From contig JAQNBH010000009.1 in assembly GCA_028752905.1 (NCBI GenBank), positions 24,412,370-24,476,369 of the forward strand: DNA of 64,000 nucleotides. Reading direction: 5' to 3'. Source of the DNA: Cladorhizidae sp. MBARI D1340-BT2. Taxonomy: Eukaryota > Porifera > Demospongiae > Poecilosclerida > Cladorhizidae. The translations under genes were made by a program, and so were the position numbers. The notes under the pieces are model-generated. The model saw only the letters and a program-made list of their open reading frames with translations, was not told the DNA's origin and ran no database searches. Below are positions 24,497-35,691 of this stretch, piece after piece. How positions within the stretch are numbered: position 1 is the stretch's first letter; each line of letters opens with the position of its first letter.

Positions 24497-25125
24497 TTGC
24501 ACAATACAAAACACTTCCTGTTGTGAGCATGGCTTATTGATGATGCAACAGCTGTGCATGGTTGGTCTAAAGTAAACTACAGTTTACTAAGCTATGTCTG
24601 ATCCTGAGAGATTCAATAGGGTCAGTAGGACAGCTGGTGAGGATGCTGAAGTATCAGAAAGCTCATCAGGAAGTGACACATCCTTGCCAACTCCTGCATA
24701 TGAGCTAGTGGTACTGAGTGAGACAATTCCTCTGAGCATTCCAACTTCCAGCGATGAATCTGAAGATAGGCATTCAGGTAGCTAGCAGCTCAATTACTAC
24801 ACCAACAAAAATTAGTAGGACTGCATGTTGCATGCATGACCGCATCTTGGTAGAGATCAGCTCACCCACAAACATTGGTTGGTCTGTCTGGCAGTCCCAA
24901 AGCTGTCTTCATTTAGGTAATTAGTCAGAAATTGGCCGGTGGCTAGCTGCTATATTTTTTTTTGTACTGCCTTAGTATTAGTATGGTTGCAGCCTGCAGC
25001 TACACACCTACACACCATTTGTTTCACAAATCATAGTTGACTTTAACCCAACCAGCGCAGCTGTTGTGAACATCATCAATAAGCTCCTCCCACAACAGGA
25101 AGTGTTTTGCAACCTTGATTGCCTA
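24497..25125. repeat. Inverted repeat pair, ~80-bp arms
   Basis: Left arm 24497-24580 and right arm 25045-25125 are reverse complements with few mismatches; shared blocks are AACACTTCCTGTTGTG and GCTTATTGATGATG. They flank the serine-rich open frame at 24594, so this could be a foldback transposon or a local inversion duplicate. Confidence 0.65.
24594..24777 (+). CDS. Candidate first exon, serine/acid-rich
   Basis: ATG-started frame reading MSDPERFNRVSR, then AEVSESSSGSDTSLPTPAYE, then TSSDESEDRHS, ending at a donor (CATTCAG|GTAGCT) in phase 1. It lies between the arms of the inverted repeat and may belong to that element. Disordered acidic N-termini are not diagnostic. No second exon found. 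Confidence 0.3.
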
Positions 25126-25977
25126 TAGTTTCAAGGATACTTGACCTAAGCAGAACTGGACTGCACATTGCTCAAATTTGACAATCCTACACACTTCCTC
25201 AAATAATATTTTTTCAGTTATACTTATGGACCAAGCTGAAAATTCCAGAAACAAAAATATTGTGAAAAAAGTACACTAAATAACCTTATAACATGTTACC
25301 CTAGTTTACTAGACCAGGCTATTTGTATATACCAGAGAATTCAACGGAACCATACTGGCCTATCAATACATACACTATCTCAGGCCACACTGATCATAGT
25401 ATATATATATACATGCAATGGCTAATATGAGAAAATATGAAGACAATCTTCTTATTTGGCGGTGACTTTTAGTTGTCATATCTGTGACTAAATATTTGAT
25501 ATATGATATATGCGATATGTTTCTTCCTTCCTTCTCTATAGTGTTCAAGAGGATATCAAAAAGGCCTTGAAAACTAGTGTTAAATTAACTAGTCACACTA
25601 TTCATAAGACTTTATGATATTTAAGTGTAATACTAAACTCAAATTATTGATGGAATTTCTGTGACTCTGTTTCACCCTAAGAAGCTATGGTACTCGAAAC
25701 ATCAGGCTGTTAATTTGTAATTATCTACTATTTTTCAGTGAAAATAAGTTGTTATTATCATTATTATTATTATTATCCAATTTAGTTTTTTTGTGTTTTT
25801 TGGTTGATATTGCTTTAATATTGAAATGCTCTAACCTAATTATCGTGACTGTTATATGATTTTTGTTACATATACCTATGTATATGCTTGTGAATATTAT
25901 ATATAATATTGTGATTATTAATTCCTACCTGTCTCTAAATATACTCAATTCAAAACATGAAAAATAGTTGCTAGAAG
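25126..25977. other. Spacer with a degenerate hammerhead-like motif
   Basis: CCCTAAGAAGCTATGGTACT followed by CGAAACATCAGGC at about 25675-25708 resembles the CTGATGA...GAAA repeats elsewhere, but its core is mutated. CTAGAAG at 25971-25977 is the left target duplication of the hAT element. Confidence 0.35.
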
Positions 25978-26646
25978 CAGGGTTGTATACAGAAATTTTG
26001 CCAAGGGGGGGCGAACTTGAGATATGGAAAAATAAGGGGGGGCGGAGAGCCTGGATGGTGCGGAAAGGGGACGTGCACCCTGGGCTTCCGCGTGGAGTAC
26101 GAAAGTGTTTTACCCACAGGTATTTTTGCAGTACTAACTGTATATATAGCTGCTACTTATGATGGCATGCACTTTTTCTAAAATCTTTAGTACAACATTC
26201 CATCTTAAACATTTGCTGAAGTTGCATGCTACGGCAATCAGCATATATAGATTAGATATAGTCACTTGTCACTCGTATAATGGAGGTGGGCTTTTGTGAA
26301 ATCGAATTATGTTGCATTCCATGCATTTTCTTACAAAATCATGGACAACAGGTTTCATACACAATTTTTCTCTAGTTCTCTAGGGGGGGGGGGGGGGATG
26401 GAAATGGTTGGTCACTTGGTGCCCTAATTTTTGTTAATATTTTCTTAACATGTTCATAAGTCGTAAAAGGGGGGTCTGGGGGGAAGATCCCCTCATATAT
26501 TTTTTTGCTTTTACAATGTCTGAGGATAGCTATTTTGACTGACTACCAATGGCATTATGCTATACCGAACTATGGCTAGACTGTATATATTTCTCATGAT
26601 ATTGTAGCTGCTTGGAAAAAGGAGAGCATGTGTCATGACACGATGA

Positions 26647-27016
26647 CATCACACACCACCACGTGCTCTCCTTTGTAGGTTTGTCACTTCTTTTGTTTCT
26701 CCTTCTTTCCCACTCCCATTCTCTCAGTATTTTTAACTCAGTCCATTATGTCATGGTCTTCAAGTCTAATCTTAGACATGATGTCATCACATGCCACCAC
26801 GTGTTCTCCTTTGTAGGTTTGTCACTTCTTCAGTTCCCTCCTTCTTTCCCACTCTCTCTCAGTATTTTTAACTCAGTCCATTATGTCATGGTCTTAAAGT
26901 CATCACACACCACCACGTGTTCTCCTTTGTAGGTTTGTCACTTCTTCAGTTCCCTCCTTCTTTCCCACTCTCTCTCAGTATTTTTAACTCAGTCCATTAT
27001 GTCATGGTCTTAAAGT
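26647..27016 (+). promoter_or_regulatory. Promoter-proximal repeat, three copies with E-boxes
   Basis: Three tandem copies, spaced 138 and 116 bp, each with CACCACGTG, CTCCTTTGTAGGTTTGTCAC and AACTCAGTCCATTATGTCAT. The E-box cores CACGTG are at 26660, 26798 and 26914. The array ends 45 bp before the transposase ATG. That it regulates the transposase is an inference from position. Confidence 0.55.
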
Positions 27017-27019
27017 CTC

Positions 27020-27027
27020 TATAAAAG
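27020..27027 (+). promoter_or_regulatory. TATA box of the hAT transposase
   Basis: TATAAAAG, 41 bp upstream of the transposase ATG at 27061 and directly after the E-box repeat array. Confidence 0.55.
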
Positions 27028-27060
27028 AAACCTTACTAGCTGATTTCTCTTCATATTAAT

Positions 27061-29264
27061 ATGGATATTCGCTCATACTTTGCAAGTACTTCTCAAGCCT
27101 CTTCTCATGCTAATAGCAGCGATAGCGAAGATAGCAGAACAGATAGCTCTGAGCATGTCGAGGCATCTAGTCCTAGCCTTAGTCCTCCACCTTCAAAGAA
27201 AAGCAAGCAAAACAAACACCGCTCTTCTGTATCCACGAAGAGAAAATACTCTAAGAGCTGGGAGAAAGATTTCAGTTGGCTCTATTATGACGAGGATAGC
27301 GATGGTGCCTTTTGCAAGGTTTGCAAGCAATCTGGTCTGCAGCGTACTGGAGGAGTGTGGGTCACACAACCTTGCAGAAATTGGAAGAAAGCTGTTGAAA
27401 AAATGAAAGCTCATGCGAGAAGTGACTTCCATATCCATGCAACTCAAGCTCTTTTTGCAGCTAAAGGAGCAGCCAAAGGTGGAACAGTTGTACAGCAACT
27501 CCAGAATGTTTTAGCTCGCAAAAGAGCTCAGAACAGAGCTGCAGTGAAGTGCCTGATCCTACTCACTCATTTTCTTACGAAAGAACAAGTTGCACATTCG
27601 ACAAAATTTGAGAAGCTGGTTGACGTGGTAGTTCGATGTGGCAGCCAACATTTGAAGCAATTCTTAGAAACTGCACCAAGAAATGCTGTGTACACATCAA
27701 GAGTGGCTGTGGTTGAATTCATCGAATCATTGGGGACATGGGTGGAGGAGTCGATTCTGAAGCGACTTCAAAAGGCACCTATGTACAGCCTCATGGCAGA
27801 TGAGTGCACAGATGTCACCAACGTAGAAGAATTGTCTGTGTTTTGCCGCTGGGAGGAAGATGGTGTACCAGTAGAGTGCTTTCTGGAGCTTATTCCATTG
27901 AAGAAGGCTGATGCAGAGACCATCTATTCTAATCTCATCGATTGTTTAAAGAAGAAAGGTCTACAAGTCGGAAGAATAGTTGGATTGGGATTTGATGGAG
28001 CTGCAACTTTTTCTGGACGAAAGACCGGGGTTCAGGCACGTATCAAGAAACATACTCCTCACGCTCTGTTTATATATACACTGCCACTGTCACTTACTGC
28101 AGTTGGCTTGTGTGCAAGCTGCCAATAAAACTCCTGGAATTGCTCATGTTTACAGAACATTGACTACTCTTTGGAAGCATTTTCGCAATTCCCCCAAGCG
28201 AGCAGAGTGTCTGAAGGAGGTACAGCACGTTCTTGAACTTCCAGAAATGAAAGTGATCAAGCCATCTGACATACGCTGGCTGGCACATGAAAGGTGTGTC
28301 AAAGCTGTCAAAGCAAGTTATTCTGCAATTGTAATCACCATTGGGAACATCTACGAGACGTCCCACGAGCCAGAAGCTCTTGGAATCCATGGTGCCCTCT
28401 GCAAATTGTCTACGATTGCAGCTATATATTTGCTTGATTTCACTCTACCACAAGTAGCCAAGCTCAGCAAAGCACTTCAGGCAGAGCAGCTTGACCTCTC
28501 GTTGATATCATTCCTTGTTGATGCTACTGTTAAATCCTTGGATGATGCAGTTTTGCCTGGAGCGAACTGGGTGTTGGAGCTTCTTGAAAACGTTGAAGAC
28601 TTGAAGTCATCTACAAAGGTGTCTATTGACGCTGATAAAATACTTTCGTTCCAGAATGTTGTTGGTAAGCCTTTTGTTGCTGATTTAAAGGCCAACATAA
28701 CAAGCCGATTTTCTTCATCCAACGCTGTTGTATCAGCATTGTCTATATTCGATTGTCTATATTCGATCCACGGAAAGTTCCAAAACCAGATTCAGTATCT
28801 TTTCCCACTTATGGAGACACGTCTGTTGAGAAACTGATTGCTCACTACGGAGAAGATAGAGATGCAGAAACATTGGATGGAGAAGAAACAGTGAAGACAG
28901 CCATGATTTCCACTGAAATACTTACAGAGTGGAAAACATTCCGCCAGCTGTTAGTCAAGCAACCACGGGATACTACTGCATCACAGCTGAAAGAACTTGT
29001 TTCAAACGACATGCTCAAGGCCATGTTTCCCAATTTGCACAAGATTGCCTCCATCTGCTTATCGATTCCAGTTTCTACTGCTTCTGTGGAGAGAAGCTTC
29101 TCACAGATGAAGATGATCAAGACTCGTTTGCGTAATTCTCTAAGTGACTGCAGCCTTTCCACCTTATGAGGATTGCTATAGAGGCACCAGAAGTACTCTC
29201 TGAGAGCGACCTTGAAGAGATTGTGGACGTATGGCAGAGAAAACCAAGAAGAACCTCAGTTTGA
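27061..29264 (+). pseudogene. hAT transposase (KIAA1586/ZMYM-like), frameshifted
   Basis: About 735 codons from ATG 27061 to TGA 29262-29264, in three frames. The N-terminus is serine-rich; then comes a TTF-type zinc-finger-like region (FCKVCKQSG...W...MKAHARSDFHIHA), then MADECTDV, GFDGAATFSGR and HCHLLQLAC, and the C-terminal hAT dimerisation motif PVSTASVERSFSQMKMIKTR. The acidic residues in DECTD, FDGA and SVERSF are in place for the hAT catalytic triad. Breaks: one base near 28065-28080; a 14-bp tandem duplication (copies 28739-28752 and 28753-28766); one base near 29155. After the last break the frame continues IEAPEVLSESDLEEIVDVWQ to the stop. The antisense frames are shadows. The breaks would prevent a functional enzyme unless they are assembly errors. 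Confidence 0.85.
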
Positions 29265-29412
29265 CATTCCTATCATTTGAACCTGATATCATAAGCTTAT
29301 TACACCTTTCTTGACATTATTTTAAAAAATATCTCTAATTTCAAGGGGGGGGGCGAGAATGATACAAGGGGGGGCGAATGCCCCCCCCCGCCCCCCCCTA
29401 AATACACCCCTG

Positions 29413-31822
29413 CTAGAAGTCAAGTGACTAACCTTACAATTTTACCACTCATGACTGTGTGGCATGGCAACCAGTTAGGCCATTGGCCTGAGCAAATGTG
29501 GATGTAGTTTAAATGTGTTCAACATACGTGCATGCGTGAAGCAGGGTTTGTGAACTCTGAGCAGAATGGCGCTCAGGCAGTTTTGTGATAGTAGAACCTC
29601 GTGCAATTCCCCCTGGCTTCTCGGACTTATCTGGTCTCATTAATTCAAGCCCAATAAGAATTTGTATATACTATATGCAATAATTAACTTAACTTTGCAG
29701 CAATCACGTCATTAGCTCTAAAACAACATCACAGTTGTCAATAGTCTGTTATTGCAGCTGCAAGTTTTTATCTGCCTCTTTACTAAAAGAACTAAAAGAT
29801 CATCTACTCTACTCCACACAAGCTGGATCCAGGATTTAAATTTCCACAGAGCTCCTTGGGAAGAACATAGTGTTTCCAGCACTCATGGTCAAGTGGACTT
29901 TTCTTCACTGCAATGAGTAAAGTGATTTGATGTAGTGCCACACGTGTTTGAACAAGAAGAAAAAATCTAAGACTGCTACCAAGTTAGATCAAGCATTACT
30001 AAGTTTATATGGACTCAGAATAGAGGACAGTAGACCCTCCATAATTGGAATAGTCTTGTATAACCAATAGCCAATAAAAAATATATTTAGCTTATGAATA
30101 TGTGAAGGTGTCAGTTAGCTTCTGACTATGTGGTCTGTCATTTCTTAGCTGCAAGGGCTCACATGGTCACTCGGCATGGATAGGTGTAGGCACTTGCTTC
30201 TGCTGCTCTGGCCAAACTCTGCAGCTGTCCATTGTTGGGATGTAGAGTCAAGACATACCTGCGCGACACCATGAGTAAAAAACCTTATAGTGTTACATTA
30301 CACAAAGACATCACGGATTCCTTAACGGTTCTGAGGGTAGACTCGTAAGTTGTAGTGTCTGATGTACATGTAGGGAGTGTGGCACACATTATGTGGGCAT
30401 CTCTAAATGTACACATGCAGGGCAGGAACTGAATGGCCTGACCAATGGAATTCACCTTGCTACATCCCCGCATGTTGTCAATCACAAGGTTTCCTGCTTG
30501 GCTCCTCTATATATACACTTGCAGCAAAATTAATTACTTGCAACTGCTGCTTGATCACCATAGCATTTCATCCCTATAATATAGATATATATATCAACAT
30601 AAAGAGGCACTCCATTCTCATTAGCATGCTTCATTTGGACCAGCTCAAAAGCAGTAAGCATACTATAAACTATATATACCCCAAGGTTTTCTTCCTGTAA
30701 TATATTAGACACCCCCATGGCCTTTAATAATAATTGTGAAAAATTGTGATGATCAGTTTCAGCACATTATTGTTGTAATGATGGTGCTGTAAGGTCAAAA
30801 ATATTTTTTAAAACATGTTTTGTTCTTATTTGTTGCTGTTTGTGAATTGTCTCCGTCAAGTACCAGTAACAATAATAAATAATATTTTTACAGAATCCAA
30901 TGTGAACAAAGTGAGTGTTGACAGCTAGCTGACAGCTTGAGTACACAGCAAGAGTGACCGAATGAAAGTAATGAAAGTCAAGAATCATGAAGCAAATCAT
31001 AAAAACAAACATAATTGGCGCACGAAAGAAAATTTATACATTCAGAAAGATTGGGAGGGATTGGAATAAAAGAGAACTTGGCGCAGGGACATATGAAGTG
31101 GAAGAGCAGGAGTTCTGCGGGTCAAAGTTTTCAACAAAAAAGTAAGTGTGACCACTATTTTTTTTATGTTTGAAAAATGTGTCTAGAAGTCTAGAGGCAG
31201 GATGTCCCATAAGCGGGAAGCCTCTGAAAGAGATGACTTAATTCGTGTTTTGGCTGCTCTATAATAGTGGGATCCAGAGATCAAACAGAAAATGAAAGAG
31301 AAAATATTTGAGATGGTGAACATTCATACTGCATCATCAGTAGGAGACTTTTTTGAGATGTGTGTATATTATATATACAATCATAATAGTGTAGTTTGAA
31401 GTGAAGTCTGACAGGATGAACCTTCATTCACTCTTTCAAGCTCTAGAATATATTTTATTGGCTGAGCAGAAAATTCTAATTTTTATATATAGAGAGAAAG
31501 TTTCATTGTTCCTATATATATATACTGATGCTAGTTATTGTGTTGCAGGGTTTCTCATGCTGATTATTCAAGGACGAGTTAGCAAGCATCTGGATCTTTT
31601 CTAATTTGGGAGGGGGGGGGGAGCAGATCTGGTTGCAAATGGGATGTTAATCAGTGCAAAAACTGGATTGGTTTGTCTTGAAAAGTTTAGATCCACAAGT
31701 TTCCCCCCCTAATTTAAAGAAATACGCCATATATACTTCACCTGTAATTCAAAGTTTCTAAAGCAATTCCTGGTGTGAAACATAATCAGATGCTTTGCAT
31801 AAGTCTAGGTGTATTCAATCAT
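29413..31822. other. Spacer, nothing recognised
   Basis: AT-rich, with short open frames lacking motifs. It contains the counterpart (29690-29790) of the diverged repeat at 16960-17070. Confidence 0.4.
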
Positions 31823-31885
31823 TATTCCTGATGAAAGCTAGAGCATCTATATATATAGCAAAAGTTAATTATTGAAGAAGTCACT
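31823..31885 (+). repeat. Degenerate hammerhead-like repeat copy
   Basis: TTCCTGATGAAAGCTAGAGC matches the 1.8-kb motif, but the GAAA half is replaced by TA repeats; the downstream GTTAATTATTGAAGAAGTCA block is also shared with 1905-1925. Confidence 0.5.
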
Positions 31886-31959
31886 GTAATAATCAGTTTC
31901 TAAATTACATTGAAGAGATGTGATGATGAGCTCTAGCATCAGCAGTTGGTGCAGCACTG

Positions 31960-32830
31960 AGCAGGATGGTAGGAAGCCAAGTAGTCTGGGAGATACAGAA
32001 CTGACAACAAAGCCAAGAAGGCAGGAGTAAAAAAAAAATTTAAGTACCTAAAATATTGAGCCGACATTAAAAGAAATTGGTCTTTGCAAACTTGTGTTTT
32101 ATCACTATACTTGTGAATCGACCATTCTTTGTGATGTGATAAGGAGAGTAAGAATAGGTGGTAGTGGATGAAATTGAGGTAGGAAACAGATTCTAGCCCT
32201 GATGTAAGGTTGACCAGTATGTCACAAATATTGGATTCTGTAGATGTAATCTCACTGATTGATGTGGGGGCTTGATACATCATCGAGGGAAGATATTTGT
32301 TTGTAGAAGCTGAATTTTTGAAGACAAAGTGAAAGAAAATAAATGTTTTTAGAGGCACTCTCAGAGTTGAGGTGCATAAGCAGAGGTATGCCACTTTTCT
32401 GTCTGAAGCTATATAGCTGGAATCATTGGTTGCAGCAATTTCATAGATACTTACTCACATCAAGACAGAAAATGTAGAATTAGCACTGATAAACATGGAC
32501 AAATTTGCACTAGGAGTATGAAAGTCACCCAGTATGAAGACTGGACCAGGGAGTTGCATGAGATTATATAGGTACTGTAATTGATAAATCATTCCTGGTA
32601 GTCAACACTGGCATTGGGAGAGAAGTACCTACACAAGACCAAGTTTTAACTGTGCCATATGAGTGTAACAAGCTCATGTTTCATGGGAGATATCAGTTAC
32701 ATCCTGGATGTTTGGATGTTTGAGCAATAACCTACGGATACCAAAACCAACACCCCTTTTGTTCTCAATCATAGAATAACTAGTGGGTAGAATCTCTTTG
32801 TTCAATATAATCTGTAAGCATATATATAGA
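31960..32830 (-). pseudogene. LINE endonuclease domain, decayed
   Basis: Minus-strand reading gives EILPTSYSMIENKRGVGFGI near 32795-32735 and YLYNLMQLPGPVFILGDFHT near 32570-32515. These correspond to the '...GY.I.R.DR.GGGV' and 'LLGDFN' motifs of LINE apurinic endonucleases. Downstream, 31939-32394 is open for 151 codons in another frame. Several stops and frame changes; no reverse transcriptase found. Confidence 0.55.
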
Positions 32831-33509
32831 ATTGAGAATTTGGAGGCACAAAAGAGTGAATGTTAACTAATTTGTTGACTAGACTACATGCATTTAAGAC
32901 ATACTTCTAGGAGTTGTAGTCATTGGGATTGCTGAGTTGTCATCGAGAATGGTACATTAGGAGGAATCAGAGGAAATTTACCTTTTCTAGTAATGTGGAA
33001 GCACCTCGTTGTGAACCCTGGGCAGTTATTCATGCTAATGACAAGTGGCTTAAGGCTGCTTTTTCTCCAGTTTTGGATTCACTTGATTCTGAGTATAGGG
33101 TGATATCAGATGGCATTATTTAGTTCTTGCCAAGAGTGTTTTCCTGCAGAGGGCCTTGCACATCTCTCACAGTGAGCCATCTTTTATTGTACACATAGAG
33201 CAGGTCAAGTCCTTGGTTTTTCTGTGTTAAATTTGGCTGGAACGTTAGTGTGTTGGGGGACTCTATTGAGGCTACTAGATGAGGGTTGTGATGCACTCCA
33301 CAGCTTCAGGAATCGTCATTTTTTAATCTTAATTTTGGATGTCCCCCCCCCCCACCCCTTTAAAAAAAAAATGTGACTGGGCGTAGCCAATAATATACCT
33401 TTGAAATCGATTGCCCCCCCGGGGAGAAGAACAAAATCTGAAACTAGACCCTTTACCGAATCTCTGGGTTGCTTGCTACTACGAGTACCCTTACCGAACT
33501 TCTACTCAA
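32831..33509. other. Spacer upstream of ATPSCKMT
   Basis: C run at 33343-33353 followed by an A run (33363-33370). The ATPSCKMT frame is open back to 33411, but only from a non-ATG codon. Confidence 0.4.
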
Positions 33510-35644
33510 ATGCTTGAAGTCGGGAAGGAAGAAATATCTTATAAAGTGAGGAAACGTGGAGTTCTGGCGGTATGGTTGCTCGGCGGGACTTGTATTGGCT
33601 TAGTGGCTGTATGTATTCCTTTCATTCTTCCTGCCCTGCGTCGCTACTGTCTGCCTTACGTCCCTGCAACTCCAATACAGATAGAGAAAGTCCTGCTCCA
33701 TCTGAAAGGGAGGAGAGGAAAAGTGGTGGATCTGGGAAGTGGGGATGGGAGAGTGGTAAGTGAATTACAATATCATTTAATGATTGTACACTACAACAGT
33801 AAATCTGAATTATTACTAACAGAATAGTAGGTGGATTTGTCATGCACATAATAGGTAGGTGGATTTGTCACTAATGTAAGAGATAGGTGGGTTTGTCACA
33901 CAATAATGCAACATTTGTGTTATTAGATACATGGCCCGTATATGGCAACACCGGAATCTGTATTTTCTGATGATTATGTGAGGGTCCCTCCGGTAGTATA
34001 AATCCCATTACTAGAGGGGAGGCCCGGGGGTACCAAGCGGTGCCTATGCCAAGCAGAAAATGAACCAGAGAAAGTCTCTGCTGCATCATGGAGTGGCAGG
34101 TGGGTGTGTTTACATGATATAAGACCTAGCATATGGAGAGGCCTCTCTATACTTGAACATCCAGAAAGATTACCTACTTAATTAACAAGCAGAGACCCAG
34201 CATACAGAGGTACCTGTCTATACTTGAACATCCAGAAAAATTATCTACATAAAGATATCATAATGAAAACTTAATTCCTGAACACGGGCCACCTCGGTGA
34301 CAGAAAGCCCTCACAACTCATAGATGAAGAAATTGATCTTGTTGATAGCCACCATGCTTGTTTCCAGCAACTACCACAAGATCCCCATGTCTATTTGGCC
34401 AATGACATGTTCGAGGGTCCGAGGGAGTTTGCTAAAAATGCTGACTCTCTTTGAGTGGCCAAGCAGCACGCTGCCACACCTGCTATATCAATGTCTACCA
34501 CCCAGAAGGAAGGCAAATCTACGGCCATCAGAAGGCATCATGCACTCTGCTCACATCATAAGTTATTAAAAAAAAGTGCTGCCCCACTTGCATGCATCAT
34601 AGACAAGAGCTGTCCAGCCATCTGGCAGTAATGACGGCTTCGACTGGTGATCCAAACAACCTTTTCCCTCTGGGATCGTAAATCTAGACTATCTCGTGGG
34701 TACAGTTGGTAAATTAGCTATAGCCTCTTTCGAGGAGAACTTCACCAGCAAATTTGGTAGTGGATCCGCCACATCGTTCTTTGGACTTCGTAACAGTTTG
34801 CTTAATATAGTGCTTGATTAATAAACTCACCAATTGATGATCATTACCGACTTTATTCAGCAATCAAGAAATGGATTACGTGTGAACATGCAGTGGAATA
34901 TTTTGGATCTTCTGCTACTAATTTTTTGTGTGAATGAATGGACATATTAATATTCCTGTTGCACACAACAAGTTACATGCAGTGACAGAAATACAATGCT
35001 AGGTAAGTTCTGGAGAAGTTTCAAGGCGTTTTCCCGCCTTTTTAGGTCTGCCACTTTACCAATTTATAGCGAAATTCAAGGCATGCTAAGATCTTGGGAC
35101 TACAGCTAAGAGGCTGTCAATGTGAGCGGCAAGCTTTTTGGGGGGGTTGTTTCTTTGTTGCTATCCTCCACGTAAAAAAGTTGTTTAAACCAGTACTCCC
35201 AGATATAGTTTATCCCTGCGGGTCCGACAGGGGAGATATGATATAAAGAAGGCCAATTTTCCATTACCACTCCTTCCATATGTTCCTCCCTCAAATATGT
35301 AACCATGGGAGACCATATGGTATATATGTATATGCGATGACCCCATACACCTGCATTTCAGATGGGGGAGTCCAAAAATAACCCCCCCCCCCCAATTTTT
35401 TATTTTATTTTTAAAAATCTCCTACTTAAAAGCTGAAACTAAAAGTTTACTCTGATATCCTGCTAGCAGTGTACAATATACTGTGTGGGGTGTAGTTTTA
35501 GCGGTTATTAGCTTAAAAACAAGCAAACTTCCAGCATACCTGGAATGAATGCTTTGCTAAGATATGTAGTAAACCAGCTGACCTTAAAAAAAGGAAGAAA
35601 TCCCTTCAAGGATCCTCTGTCTGTTGGGGAGTACAGAAGCACTT

Positions 35645-35691
<47 letters not shown>

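Larger units (their letters stand above)
25978..29412 (+). mobile_element. hAT-family DNA transposon, full length, inactive
   Basis: Left end CAGGGTTGTATA (25978) and right end, read inward, CAGGGGTGTATT (ending 29412) form short hAT-type terminal repeats. The flanks CTAGAAG (25971-25977) and CTAGAAG (29413-29419) are the target duplication; it becomes 8 bp if the terminal G is counted. G-rich tracts lie just inside both ends. The element holds its own promoter region and a hAT transposase with three frame breaks. Confidence 0.85.

Noticed and set aside
28094..29162. Minus-strand frames under the hAT transposase
   Set aside because: Shadows of the plus-strand transposase.
33411..33509. Upstream extension of ATPSCKMT to 33411
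   Set aside because: The frame is open, but it starts at TTG and overlaps a C run; the first ATG is at 33510. An upstream 5' exon cannot be excluded.
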